DNA of 48,396 nucleotides from positions 1-48,396 of the forward strand of contig CAYSKJ010000004.1 of NCBI GenBank assembly GCA_964431655.1, read 5' to 3'. Source of the stretch: CAYMEV01 sp964431655 [NCBI: uncultured bacterium] (GTDB taxonomy: Bacteria; CAYMEV01). The notes beneath the pieces are model-generated. The model did no database searches, was not told the DNA's origin, and saw nothing but the letters and a program-made list of their open reading frames with translations. This document shows positions 16,255 to 25,246 of this stretch, piece after piece. Position 1 is the stretch's first letter, and each line of letters begins with the position of its first letter. Position numbers and translations under genes: made by a program.

Positions 16255-17547
16255 ATGAAGAGGTATTTGCTTGTACTATTAATACTTCTTACAGCAGGTT
16301 TCCTGCTGTACAGGCATTGCATCCGGGAGAAAGGAAAGATATTTGTCCTTTTCGTTGTAGACACCCTGAGGTATGATACCTTCTGGGATATTGCCGAAAG
16401 CGGGTATCCGGGATCAGGCTTCGCCATGCTGAAAGAAAAATGCAGGCCTTTGCATAATGCGTATTCAACAAGCCCCTGGACCCTGCCATCCTTTTATTCC
16501 CTTTTTACATCCATGCCTTCATACGCCCTTCCCCCGGCCACCAGCGGCGAGCCCGGGAGATTGCCATTTTTCACAGATATACTGAGAGAAGAAGGCATCC
16601 ATACCGCAGGGATAGGAACATCACCCTATTTCAACCCATTTTTTGGCTTTGACGGGCATTTCGACATATTCTTAAACCTGACAAAGGGTCAGGGGCAGAA
16701 CAATAGCAGACGGAAGATCGCTCCCAATACCTTCTTTGAACACATGGCATCGGCTGAAGAGATAAAAACAGCTGTTAAAGAGACTTTAAGCAGTATAAGC
16801 GGGGAAAAGGACATATTCTTATTCATTCATTTCATTGACCCCCATATCCCCTATCTTCCCTCTGGAAGCAGGCTTGAAGATTTCCTTGGGGATGAGGAGC
16901 TTGGAGAATTCTTCCTCCCTGACAACCTTTCAAGGCTCAGGGATATAAGCAGGGAATTCAGTGAAGAAACCCATGAAAGGATCAGAAACCTGTATAAAGA
17001 ATGTGTAAGGGATGTAGACAGGGAAACCGGTGAAATAATAAGCTGGATTGAAAGCCGGTTCAATGACCGGGATATCGCTTATCTCCTGACATCGGACCAC
17101 GGGGAGGAATTCTGGGAACATGGAGGCTTTGAGCATGGCCATTCATTTTTTAATGAGGTTGTCCGCATTCCTTTCGTACTAACCTGCACTCCGCCCGATG
17201 CCTCAAATCCCGTTGACCTTACGGTGATAGGGGGTATTGTATGTGATTATTTCGGATTAAAAACATATGAAAATAATCCCGGCGATATTGTAATAAGCAG
17301 TAACCTCTACGGAGAACCTGGAATAGCCATTATCAGCCATCCCTATAAGCTCATAAACCATAAAGGCATCTTTCTGTTTGACCTGGAGGTTGATGGAGAA
17401 GAAAAGCATCCCCTGGAGAAAAGCCCTTTTTATGAGGTGCTTGCTGAAAAATCCAGCCAGCTTCTTGAAAAGAGCGGGAAAATGAAATTTGAAAATATTG
17501 ACGAAGATTTGAGACAGGAGCTGAAAAGCCTTGGGTATATTCAATAG
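16255..17547 (+). CDS. membrane-anchored sulfatase/phosphotransferase superfamily protein
   Basis: 430 residues: an N-terminal membrane anchor (LLVLLILLTAGFLLY), then an alkaline-phosphatase-fold domain. Metal-site motifs are visible: VVDTLRYDTF (Asp36), and TSDHGEEFWEHGGFEHGHSF. The nucleophile loop reads SPWTLPSF, so Thr76 occupies the place of the formylglycine cysteine and the sulfatase CxPxR signature is lost. Enzymes that use Thr here move phosphoethanolamine or phosphoglycerol onto glycans, so a transferase role outside the cytoplasmic membrane is more likely than sulfate hydrolysis; this is inference. Continues as an operon with two membrane glycosyltransferases. Confidence 0.75.
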   Translation: MKRYLLVLLILLTAGFLLYRHCIREKGKIFVLFVVDTLRYDTFWDIAESGYPGSGFAMLKEKCRPLHNAYSTSPWTLPSFYSLFTSMPSYALPPATSGEPGRLPFFTDILREEGIHTAGIGTSPYFNPFFGFDGHFDIFLNLTKGQGQNNSRRKIAPNTFFEHMASAEEIKTAVKETLSSISGEKDIFLFIHFIDPHIPYLPSGSRLEDFLGDEELGEFFLPDNLSRLRDISREFSEETHERIRNLYKECVRDVDRETGEIISWIESRFNDRDIAYLLTSDHGEEFWEHGGFEHGHSFFNEVVRIPFVLTCTPPDASNPVDLTVIGGIVCDYFGLKTYENNPGDIVISSNLYGEPGIAIISHPYKLINHKGIFLFDLEVDGEEKHPLEKSPFYEVLAEKSSQLLEKSGKMKFENIDEDLRQELKSLGYIQ

Positions 17548-18883
17548 CAGGTATCTATTAATTGCAGGTCTTCTTGTGCATCTGCTCTACATGACATCCC
17601 TGGGAACCGGGATTATCAATGAGTTTTTTTATGATTCCTCCCATTTTCAGAAAGGCCAGGCATCCGACTTTTTTGTCTTTTACAATGCGTCAAGACTGCT
17701 GTTAAAGCAAAAGAGCATCTACGGCTCTCAGGATGCCGATACCCCGCATATGTACGGCAGGTATTCCTATATACCCACATTTGTATTTCTTACTGCATGG
17801 ATAGGGTTTTTTAAGCCTTATGCATCCTATATATTATGGATTGTACTGATTGAGACCAGCCTGATTGCATCCATAATCCTGTCATTGAAATGGAAAAAGA
17901 AGCATGGCTTCCAAATATCTGATAATTTCCTGGTATTCCTCTGGCTCATACCATCTCCCTATTACCTTGAGCTCTTCATGGGGCAGAATACCTTTCTTTT
18001 CGCCTTCCTGCTTTTTGTTTTTCTTCTTTCCCAGGATCTCTTCAGAGGGAGATGGATAGGTTTTATTTCCTTTTCCCTGAGCATAATCTCCAAGATAGCA
18101 AGCATTATTTATATACCCCTGTTTTTTAGGAAAAAGCAGTATGCCATTATCCTGGCACCCCTGGTCTTCACAGCAGTAACCTCAGCTTTCTATTTTACAG
18201 TAATGGACACCGCCAGGGTCACAATTCAGGGAAGCAGTTCATACGTTTCAGAAAACATTAAAACCGGTAAAAGCATTTACAAAATGCCCATGGCGGCAAA
18301 AGCTGATAAAACGGATGAGACTGTTCATATAAAATCGCCTGTAAATTTTTCTGTAAGACTGCCCAGGGGTATTTATATCACCCTGAACCATATACTTAAA
18401 AAGCCTCAATCGCTTTATTATCCACAGGTTCCGGGATTTTCCTCCCTGTTTTATAATATTACCGGTTCAATAGACCTTTTCAGGCTGTCAGCAATAATTA
18501 TGTGGATTGCTGTCTACAGCCTGCTGATGTTCAGGCCGGGTGACTATATCCTGGATTTCAGCCTCCTGATAATGCTGTTTTTCATAACCTTCACCTTTAT
18601 ATGGGAACATCATTACACCCTGCTAATACCCTTCATGGTATTAATAATAATCAGGGAACCTTCTGTAAGGCTTCCAATGGTCGCAGCCTATCTGCTCGTC
18701 TCCGCACCCACCCCTTTCATGCTTTACAATCCCGCGTTGCTGGGATGGATTTCCATGGAACACAACCTGATAAAAGGCCTGTTCTACTATCTTCCGAAGA
18801 GCTCTGCTGTAATAATCGGTTTTTCCGCCCTTTTATACCTGAAATTCAGTAAAATCAGGAACCTGCATGAAGAAACTGCTTAA
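17531..18883 (+). CDS. GT87-type polyprenol-linked membrane glycosyltransferase
   Basis: 450 residues with about 10 membrane helices. The N-terminal loop SDFFVFYNASRLLL, followed by YSYIPTFVFL and then GQNTFLFAFLLF, is the pattern of glycosyltransferase family 87 (DUF2029), GT-C fold enzymes that use polyprenyl-phosphate mannose or similar donors on the outer face of the membrane. The TTG at 17531 is chosen because AGGAG lies nine bases upstream. It overlaps the previous gene by 17 bases and the next by 17. Donor and acceptor are unknown. Confidence 0.7.
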   Translation: MGIFNSRYLLIAGLLVHLLYMTSLGTGIINEFFYDSSHFQKGQASDFFVFYNASRLLLKQKSIYGSQDADTPHMYGRYSYIPTFVFLTAWIGFFKPYASYILWIVLIETSLIASIILSLKWKKKHGFQISDNFLVFLWLIPSPYYLELFMGQNTFLFAFLLFVFLLSQDLFRGRWIGFISFSLSIISKIASIIYIPLFFRKKQYAIILAPLVFTAVTSAFYFTVMDTARVTIQGSSSYVSENIKTGKSIYKMPMAAKADKTDETVHIKSPVNFSVRLPRGIYITLNHILKKPQSLYYPQVPGFSSLFYNITGSIDLFRLSAIIMWIAVYSLLMFRPGDYILDFSLLIMLFFITFTFIWEHHYTLLIPFMVLIIIREPSVRLPMVAAYLLVSAPTPFMLYNPALLGWISMEHNLIKGLFYYLPKSSAVIIGFSALLYLKFSKIRNLHEETA

Positions 18884-20378
18884 TAGGCTTATCATTCCCC
18901 TGACGGCACTCTGCCTTCTATATTTTATTCTCTCGGTCCTTGTAATGAAGCCGGCCTTCCAGGATGATGCCTTTATTACCTTTATCTATGCTGAGAATTT
19001 CAGAAACGGGCACGGGTTTGCCTATAACCGTGGAGAATTTGTGGAAGGCTTTTCATCTCCACTTTACACCCTTTTACTGGGTGCAGTTTCATGGGCTGTG
19101 CCGGCAGGCATCCCTTCTCTTTCAATAATAATTGCAGTAATAAGCGGCATGCTCTGTATAATTCTTCTATACACCATGATAAGGTCTTTAAACAGCACAG
19201 AAGGTCTTTCTGCCTTCTGTGCCATGCTGGTTTTTACTGTTTTCAGCCCCTTCCTTGCAGAGACCATGCAGGGCATGGAAACCGTAATGTATATCTTCCT
19301 CATCACAGCATTGATCTATACAGAAACAAACAATACCAATAGATGGATTGCAAAAATCCTTTATTCGGCAATTATCCTCACAAGGCCCGAGGGATTTTTC
19401 CTGCTGGCCGGCTATTTTGCATTTAAGTCTTTTTTTGATAGAAAACACATCCATAACCTTACATTTTCCCTTATTTTCTATCTTGCCCTGATCAGTATGC
19501 GCTATGCCTATTTCGGCGATTTCTTTCCCAATACCTTTTATGCCAAGACACCCTTCTCCCTTGACCTTCTTAAAGACGGAATCAGCTCTAACCTTATATT
19601 TTTCAGAAAAGCCCTGCCCCTTATGTCAGGCCTGGTCTTAATGACTGCCTTGAAGGCCCGGGATCTTTGCAAAAAACGATTCATACTTCTATACCCGGCA
19701 ATATTCTATATAGCGTTTAACAGCTATATAGGCGGGGGATTCAAGTTCACCCACAGGTATGATATCTTTGCCCTGCCGTGCTATACAATACTTTTCGGCC
19801 TGACAGTTCATCATATTTCCTCATGGATTAAAAAGACCCATATTAAACGGGTGGTTCTGGTCGTTCTTGTCATTTCTGCTGTTTTATACCACCATTACAG
19901 CTTCAGAAGAGCATCAGGCTTTCACGAGGCAAGAAAGACCGTCATAAAAAGGCAGATAGAATTCGCTCTTTACCTTAAATCCAGCTACCCCGCCGATACG
20001 GTCCTGTCGACAGGACAGGCAGGCGCTATCAAATATTTTTCCGGTTTCGACAATATTGATATGCTCGGGCTTTGCGACAGGCATATAGCAAAGGGCAGGT
20101 TCGACGACAGGGGGCTTAACCTTGCCGGGCACCTGAAGGGTGATGGGAAGTATATACTTGCCAGGAAACCCGATATAATTCTCTTCCATAACGGGCTTTT
20201 CTCAAAAGAGCCTCTTGACAGCAGTGACGTTAAAGACAGGGTATTGAGCAGGCAGATGTTTTCAGGATGGCTCTCCGAGATAGAAATAATGCAGAGCCTT
20301 GAATTCTGGAGCGATTACCGTTTCAGGCGGGAGAAGATGTCGGACTTTTATGTCCATTATTTTGAAAAAACCGGCTGA
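18867..20378 (+). CDS. GT-C type membrane glycosyltransferase
   Basis: 503 residues, about 10 membrane helices and a soluble C-terminal domain. The first outer loop carries a DD motif (FQDDAFITFIYAENF) and the phrase GHGFAYNRGEFVEGFSSPLYTLLL, which recurs in GT-C proteins of the AftB/GT39-like kind. These enzymes transfer a sugar from a polyprenyl carrier to a periplasmic glycan. The C-terminal part has TVLSTGQAGAIKYFSGFDNIDMLGL, typical of this group. Translation is coupled to the GT87 gene. The 3' end overlaps the convergent deacetylase gene by 22 bases. Confidence 0.68.
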   Translation: MKKLLNRLIIPLTALCLLYFILSVLVMKPAFQDDAFITFIYAENFRNGHGFAYNRGEFVEGFSSPLYTLLLGAVSWAVPAGIPSLSIIIAVISGMLCIILLYTMIRSLNSTEGLSAFCAMLVFTVFSPFLAETMQGMETVMYIFLITALIYTETNNTNRWIAKILYSAIILTRPEGFFLLAGYFAFKSFFDRKHIHNLTFSLIFYLALISMRYAYFGDFFPNTFYAKTPFSLDLLKDGISSNLIFFRKALPLMSGLVLMTALKARDLCKKRFILLYPAIFYIAFNSYIGGGFKFTHRYDIFALPCYTILFGLTVHHISSWIKKTHIKRVVLVVLVISAVLYHHYSFRRASGFHEARKTVIKRQIEFALYLKSSYPADTVLSTGQAGAIKYFSGFDNIDMLGLCDRHIAKGRFDDRGLNLAGHLKGDGKYILARKPDIILFHNGLFSKEPLDSSDVKDRVLSRQMFSGWLSEIEIMQSLEFWSDYRFRREKMSDFYVHYFEKTG

Positions 20379-21334
20379 TCCATGAGCATGGCCACATCTT
20401 CCCCGGTTAGAGCCCTGAAGTGATATCCAAGAGACTCCGTAAGCCCGGTTTTGTCATAACCTCCCTCAAGCACGCTTATTATTCTTCCCTCGCAGTAGTA
20501 CTGCGAAAGCTCTACTATCATCCTGGTTATCTTGTAGTAGGTAGTGGATTCCCAGTTAAGGGTCGAGAAGGGATCCAGTCCGTGGGCATCAAACCCTGCA
20601 GAAATAAAAATAAACTCAGGGTCAAAAAACCTGAAGATCTTTTCCAGGTTGTTCATGTAAACCTCAAGTATCTCTTTTTCACCGGAATGTGGCATAAGAG
20701 GGAAGTTTGCATTAAATCCCCTGCCCTTTCCGGCACCCTTCTCTCTTTTTGAACCGTTCCGGAAATATTTGCTCATCTCGTGGGTTGAGAAATAAAAGAC
20801 AGTATCATCCTCATAGAATATGCTCTGGGTACCATTTCCATGGTGCACATCAAAATCGATTACAATTATATTTTTTATGTCATACCTGCTCTGAAGATAC
20901 CTGACACCAAGGGCAACATTGTTTACAAGACAGAAGCCAAGCCCCCTCTCTCTTCCCGCATGGTTTCCCGGGGGCCTTATAAGGCACAGAACCCTTGAAA
21001 GGTCTTCCCTGATAACATTATCTACTGCCGACATTACCGAACCCGCGCAGTAAAGCACCGTTTCAAAACTGTCCTTGCATAATCCCGTATCAGCATCGAA
21101 AAAATGGTAGCCTTCATGAATCTCCTGCTGAAGAATATCCACATATTCCTCGCTGTGGACCATGAGAAGATCAGCAGGATCAGCCTTTACCGGCACAATG
21201 GATTTTCCAAGGAGCAGAAGTTTCTGCTCCTGCAGATAATCCTCAATCCATTTCAGCCTGTAGGGACTCTCGGGATGCAGAGGTATCCTGTGTTTCTGAA
21301 AGATATTATCCAGAACCAGTCCTATCTTCTGCAT
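20357..21334 (-). CDS. histone-deacetylase-family amidohydrolase with an altered active site
   Basis: 325 residues, HDAC/acetylpolyamine amidohydrolase fold. Zinc ligands are kept: Asp162 and His164 in DFDVHHGNGT, and Asp249 in SAGFDAHGLDP. The catalytic tyrosine is Tyr293 in EGGYD. The dyad, usually His-His in RPPGHHA, reads RPPGNHA here (Asn124-His125), so the first His is replaced while the general-base His remains. Bacterial members deacetylate acetyl-CoA synthetase, polyamines or other small amides. The ATG overlaps the stop of the proline dehydrogenase gene as TAATG, so it is the last gene of that operon. Substrate unknown. Confidence 0.85.
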   Translation of the reverse strand: MQKIGLVLDNIFQKHRIPLHPESPYRLKWIEDYLQEQKLLLLGKSIVPVKADPADLLMVHSEEYVDILQQEIHEGYHFFDADTGLCKDSFETVLYCAGSVMSAVDNVIREDLSRVLCLIRPPGNHAGRERGLGFCLVNNVALGVRYLQSRYDIKNIIVIDFDVHHGNGTQSIFYEDDTVFYFSTHEMSKYFRNGSKREKGAGKGRGFNANFPLMPHSGEKEILEVYMNNLEKIFRFFDPEFIFISAGFDAHGLDPFSTLNWESTTYYKITRMIVELSQYYCEGRIISVLEGGYDKTGLTESLGYHFRALTGEDVAMLMDQPVFSK

Positions 21335-22236
21335 TACTTGAAGCGGAGGATATCCTTAATTATATGCCCCGCCACGGCTGGATTTTCCTTAAGCCTTCTC
21401 ATGGAATAGGCATACCACTGCTTTCCATAGGGCACATATACCCTCAGGTTATGACCGCTGTTTACAATTATATCCCTGAGTTCTTCATCTACACCCAGAA
21501 GCATCTGGAACTCATACATCGTTTTCGGTATCTTCATTTCATCAATGATGGAAAGAGCCTTGAACACTATATACTCATCATGGGTGGCTATCCCGACATA
21601 AGCATTGGCCTCGAACATCTTTCTCAAATTGTACGCAAAACTCTCATTGATAATCCTCATCTGCTTATAGGCGAACTGTCTTTTTTCAATGTATATGCCT
21701 TTACAGAGCCTGAAATTGAGGCCCTGCCCCCAGAGGCTGTTTATGTCATTTATCGTCCTTCTCAGGTAGGCCTGAAGGACAACCCCGACATTCGTGAATT
21801 TTTCCTTTAAGGCCCTGTAGACATGAAGGGTATCATCGGTAGCTGTTACATCCTCCATGTCTATCCTTACAAAATTCCCGTATTCCTGCGCTTTTTTAAC
21901 AATTTCGGTCATTATCTCAATGCATTTCTGCCTGTCTATCCTGAGGCCCATCTGACTGAGCTTGATGCTTACATTGGCATCAACCTTCTCATCCCTGATC
22001 CTTTCCAGGGTCTCAAGGTACTGGTCCCGGCTTGCATAAGCCTCGCTGATCTCGCTTATATCCTCGCCCAGAACATCCATGGTAGCCTTTATATTCCGGC
22101 TGTTGAGCTCCTTTACAACCTTTATCCCGTCATCAAGACTGTCACCGGCAATATATTTCCGGCTGAAAAAGCCCACAACAGGCTTGGGGACCAGTGGCAT
22201 GGTCATAACAACCATTTTATTAAAAATATTGACCAT
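21334..22236 (-). CDS. proline dehydrogenase (monofunctional)
   Basis: FAD enzyme that oxidises proline to pyrroline-5-carboxylate. 300 residues, the short stand-alone form as in Gram-positives and Deinococcus; it lacks the P5C dehydrogenase part of PutA. TIM-barrel motifs are present: FVRIDMEDV, VGVVLQAYLRRT, LCKGIYIEKRQFAY, GIATHDEYIV, MYEFQMLLGV and RVYVPYGKQWYAYSMRRLKENP at the end. AGGAGG precedes the ATG. Gap of 37 bases to the hydrolase gene upstream. No aldehyde dehydrogenase gene for the second step is in the window. Confidence 0.92.
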   Translation of the reverse strand: MVNIFNKMVVMTMPLVPKPVVGFFSRKYIAGDSLDDGIKVVKELNSRNIKATMDVLGEDISEISEAYASRDQYLETLERIRDEKVDANVSIKLSQMGLRIDRQKCIEIMTEIVKKAQEYGNFVRIDMEDVTATDDTLHVYRALKEKFTNVGVVLQAYLRRTINDINSLWGQGLNFRLCKGIYIEKRQFAYKQMRIINESFAYNLRKMFEANAYVGIATHDEYIVFKALSIIDEMKIPKTMYEFQMLLGVDEELRDIIVNSGHNLRVYVPYGKQWYAYSMRRLKENPAVAGHIIKDILRFK

Positions 22237-22273
22237 TAGTGTATTCCTCCTGAGATATATTTAATATTAAATA

Positions 22274-23125
22274 TCAAAATTTTTCCATATTTTTCTTACC
22301 GGTTTCCAGTAAAGAATCAAAAAGGGCTTCCAGTGCCTTTTTGTAGCTTTCCCTGTCTTTCAGTATCCCTGAATTATGGTCTGCCTGAATATCGGCATAC
22401 AGGCAATTTTCTTTGCATGAATGGTAGAGTTTTTTTCCCATCTCATAAGGAACGACTTCATCAAAAACAGCATGCAGAATAAGCCTCGGTATCTCAATTT
22501 TAGGAAGCAGTGCCCGGGTGTTGTAACCCTCCCTGTTAATAATAGAGACAGCCAGAAAGGGATAGTGGTGCCTTGCCATATCATCAAGGCTGGTAAAGGT
22601 AGATTCCAGAATCAGGGCATCTGCCTCATACTTTGAACAGTAAAGCACGCCGACAGCACCCCCCAGGCTGAAACCATGAACGAACAGCAGATCATCCCTG
22701 CTGATGTTTTCTTTCATGTAGGCATCAATACAGCCTAAAGCACTCCTGATACTCTTGATTGACGGCTTTCCTGTGCTCATGCCATATCCCGGGTAGTCAA
22801 AGGCAAATACATGGAAACCGGCATCAAAAAACAGCCTGAAAACCTCTGTCCTTTTTGAGATATTACCGGCGTTCCCGCTAAAATAGAGCAGATAAGCCCT
22901 TTTCTGCGGATTGGGAACCTCCCATCCATGAAGCACAAAGCCCGGCGCGTTTAAATAAATATCTTTATATTCAAGGTTATAGCCGGAAGGAAAGCTGGAC
23001 ATCTCCTTGCCCGGAAAATATATAAGGCTTTTCTGGAAAGCAAAAAAAAGTATATTCAACAGTAATGTCAGAAGAATAATAAATTTAAGGAGAAAAAGGA
23101 AAGCCTTCCTAAAATAGATAAACAT
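22274..23125 (-). CDS. membrane-anchored alpha/beta hydrolase, ABHD13/Bem46-like
   Basis: 283 residues. One N-terminal membrane helix (FLFLLKFIILLTLLLNILFFAF), then an alpha/beta-hydrolase domain: oxyanion region LLYFSGNAGNISKR, DYPGYGMSTGKPS, nucleophile elbow GFSLGGAVG (Ser), FDEVVPYEMG (Asp) and a C-terminal His in ADHNSG. This pattern is found in Bem46/ABHD13-like serine hydrolases; substrate unknown, acyl esters likely. The ATG at 23125 is chosen because it starts directly before the membrane helix; a TTG at 23161 is possible. No clear ribosome binding site. Probably in one transcript with the TPR gene and proline dehydrogenase. Confidence 0.75.
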   Translation of the reverse strand: MFIYFRKAFLFLLKFIILLTLLLNILFFAFQKSLIYFPGKEMSSFPSGYNLEYKDIYLNAPGFVLHGWEVPNPQKRAYLLYFSGNAGNISKRTEVFRLFFDAGFHVFAFDYPGYGMSTGKPSIKSIRSALGCIDAYMKENISRDDLLFVHGFSLGGAVGVLYCSKYEADALILESTFTSLDDMARHHYPFLAVSIINREGYNTRALLPKIEIPRLILHAVFDEVVPYEMGKKLYHSCKENCLYADIQADHNSGILKDRESYKKALEALFDSLLETGKKNMEKF

Positions 23126-23183
23126 ACTGTATTTATTGTTTTTAAAACTCAAAAAAGTCAATAAATATCAGCTGTTTTTGCTT

Positions 23184-25076
23184 CTACTTCATCAGGGGAT
23201 CCAGAATCTTGTTAAGCCTTATCTCTATTTTCTTTTCCTCGTTCTTGCGGTAGATATAATCAAGTTTCTCCATTATATCGAGGTTATTATTCATATTGTA
23301 GGCAAGCTTATAATACTTCAGAGCCTTTTCATAGTCCTCGGTACGCAGGAATGTATATCCGAAGAAAAGGAGAAACATTGACTTTTCAAAAAGGGTGAGG
23401 TGGCTTATCCTCAGAGCAGTGCTTACAACCTTCTGGCAGGCCAGTATATCGTTTTCCCGGAGGAATATGTGGAAGAGATGTGGGTATGCAAGGGGTATAT
23501 CTTTATTTACCTTGACAATGCTGATAAGAAGTTTCTTGGCTTCGTTGTGCTTCCCTGTACGTCTGAGGTCTATGGCCTTTTGTATATTCTTCTGCTGTTG
23601 GCTGGTGGCATTCCTGATACCAAAGGTTTCACCGGCCTTTATGGCTTCTCTGTCGCTGTTTTTAATTTCCATTACCGAATTTGCAAGGTTCCTCAAATCG
23701 CTGATTACTCCGCTGCTGCTCTGGACATAGGGTCTCACCGCCTCCGATTTGGCAGTCTTTTCAAATGTGCGGTCCTTGGCTTCCAGCTTGATAAGCTCTA
23801 ATTTAAATTTTTCAAGAAGCCTTATATCATTGATCTCCTTGCATACATTGATAAGGCTGTGAAGGGTTATAATGGCATTCCTGTAATCCTTGTTCCTGAG
23901 CTGAATCTGGTAGATATAGCCTAAGATCTTCTGCTGGTAGAAAAAGTCTCCCTGAGCATTTGCAAGGTCCTGAAGCAGGACAAAATGGTCAAAGGCTCTG
24001 TCAAGATCATCCTTTGCAAAATAAATGGTCCCGACAATGAGGTTCTGCTCTTTTATGGCTTTATAATCCCCCACTGATTCAAGAAAATTAATATAGGCAG
24101 ACCTTATTTCAATATTTTCCCTGCAGCTTGAAATAAGCCTTTTGTAAATGGAGTAAGCTTTCTGGATTTCATTGTTCTGTATATAGTAATCAGAGAGCTG
24201 TTGAATATAAAATAATGCATCGTCATAATTTTTTTCATTCAGGAATATCTCCGCAAGTATATCCTTCCCCTTCATATATTCAGGGTGCAGGGCATCATAT
24301 AGCAAAAACACGCTTTTTGCAGAATTATAATCCCCTTTCTGATAATAATAGCTCCCGAAATAAAGGAGAAGATCTCTGTTGTCCGTATTAAGCTTCATGG
24401 CCTCTTCAAAGTATCTGGCGGCATAGGCCAGCTGGTTTTCCTTGATATATATGTGGGCCAGGGCTTCAAAAAGCTCCTTTGTCCTTACACGGTTTTTGAG
24501 TATTTCAAGGTAAAATTCCTTTGCATCATCATACTGCTTCTGTTCAAACCTGGTTTTTGCAGTCTTCTCGAGGATACTGATGTATTCTTTCTTGGTGTGG
24601 CAGTTTTTGATTAAGGGAAGCGAGTATTTGATATAGAATGCTCCCGTATTCACATGGGACAGTAAAACAGATGTCAGTTTTTTAAGGATTTTTGCATCAA
24701 TTATATTGCGCCTGTACTGAGTTTCAAGTTCATCGATAAGGGAAATGGTCAGTTCCCTGTTATCCTGGGCAATGGAATAATCTATAAGGTCGGTATACTT
24801 GTCATATTGAGTGCTGAAGTTGAGAATCCTGTAAAGGAACAAATATGCATTCCTGCTGTCGTTATTCTCAAGGGCATGACGGTAGCCCCTCTCGAGTATT
24901 CCCAGAGCCTTGCCGGGTATGAACTGGTCCTGGCTTCTTGTAAGGCGGAGCGTATCCTGAAATAAATCGTACAAAGCTACGAAAGGGTCACTGGATTTTA
25001 AAGCCTTTTCCAGGCGGTGATTGAAAATAATTTCCCGGTTTTTGAACAAGTGCCTTATGCTCAGTTTACCACTCAT
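23184..25076 (-). CDS. large TPR-repeat protein
   Basis: 630 residues, no signal peptide, almost wholly helical. Repeats with the TPR pattern can be seen, for example AYAARYFEEAMKLNTDNRD, DYNSAKSVFLLYDALHP, NYDDALFYIQQLSDYY and, near the C-terminus, DYEKALKYYKLAYNMNNN. A lower-complexity linker at about 450-480 separates a large N-terminal array from a C-terminal one. No enzyme motif. A GGGAG site precedes the ATG. It is the first gene downstream of a sigma-54 promoter, so it may be switched on by the regulator encoded next door. Such proteins act as scaffolds; function unknown. Confidence 0.75.
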   Translation of the reverse strand: MSGKLSIRHLFKNREIIFNHRLEKALKSSDPFVALYDLFQDTLRLTRSQDQFIPGKALGILERGYRHALENNDSRNAYLFLYRILNFSTQYDKYTDLIDYSIAQDNRELTISLIDELETQYRRNIIDAKILKKLTSVLLSHVNTGAFYIKYSLPLIKNCHTKKEYISILEKTAKTRFEQKQYDDAKEFYLEILKNRVRTKELFEALAHIYIKENQLAYAARYFEEAMKLNTDNRDLLLYFGSYYYQKGDYNSAKSVFLLYDALHPEYMKGKDILAEIFLNEKNYDDALFYIQQLSDYYIQNNEIQKAYSIYKRLISSCRENIEIRSAYINFLESVGDYKAIKEQNLIVGTIYFAKDDLDRAFDHFVLLQDLANAQGDFFYQQKILGYIYQIQLRNKDYRNAIITLHSLINVCKEINDIRLLEKFKLELIKLEAKDRTFEKTAKSEAVRPYVQSSSGVISDLRNLANSVMEIKNSDREAIKAGETFGIRNATSQQQKNIQKAIDLRRTGKHNEAKKLLISIVKVNKDIPLAYPHLFHIFLRENDILACQKVVSTALRISHLTLFEKSMFLLFFGYTFLRTEDYEKALKYYKLAYNMNNNLDIMEKLDYIYRKNEEKKIEIRLNKILDPLMK

Positions 25077-25117
25077 ATGGTTCTCCCGATTCCGTCATTA
25101 TGTCAATCCATTTTAAT

Positions 25118-25133
25118 TGCAAAAAACATTCCA
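25118..25133 (-). promoter_or_regulatory. sigma-54 (RpoN) promoter of the TPR operon
   Basis: On the minus strand TGG-AATG-TTTT-TTGCA keeps the -24 GG and -12 GC exactly ten bases apart, as RNA polymerase with sigma-54 needs, and keeps TTGCA in full. Start of transcription would be near 25107, about 30 bases before the TPR start codon. The neighbouring upstream gene encodes a sigma-54 activator. Confidence 0.65.
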
Positions 25134-25140
25134 TTCCACC

Positions 25141-25196
25141 GTTCACATCAAAGGGCCTGTTTTTTAAGGCTAACACAATAATAAATAAATGTGAAC
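25141..25196. promoter_or_regulatory. inverted repeat, possible enhancer site for the NtrC-type regulator
   Basis: GTTCACAT at 25141-25148 and ATGTGAAC at 25189-25196 are perfect reverse complements, 40 bases apart. They lie directly upstream of the sigma-54 promoter. Activators of this class bind inverted half-sites as dimers or oligomers, so this is a natural candidate. The gap is longer than in compact NtrC sites. Confidence 0.45.
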
Positions 25197-25226
25197 AAAA
25201 TAATTTATGTAATTAATCTACGAATG

Positions 25227-25246
25227 ATTCGACTATTATGTCGAAT
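25227..25246. other. palindrome across the stop codon of the NtrC-type gene
   Basis: ATTCGAC and GTCGAAT form a perfect 7-bp stem with a 6-base loop, covering the last codons and the stop of the regulator gene. No T-run follows on the minus strand. It may end the long upstream transcript or be an operator. Confidence 0.35.
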
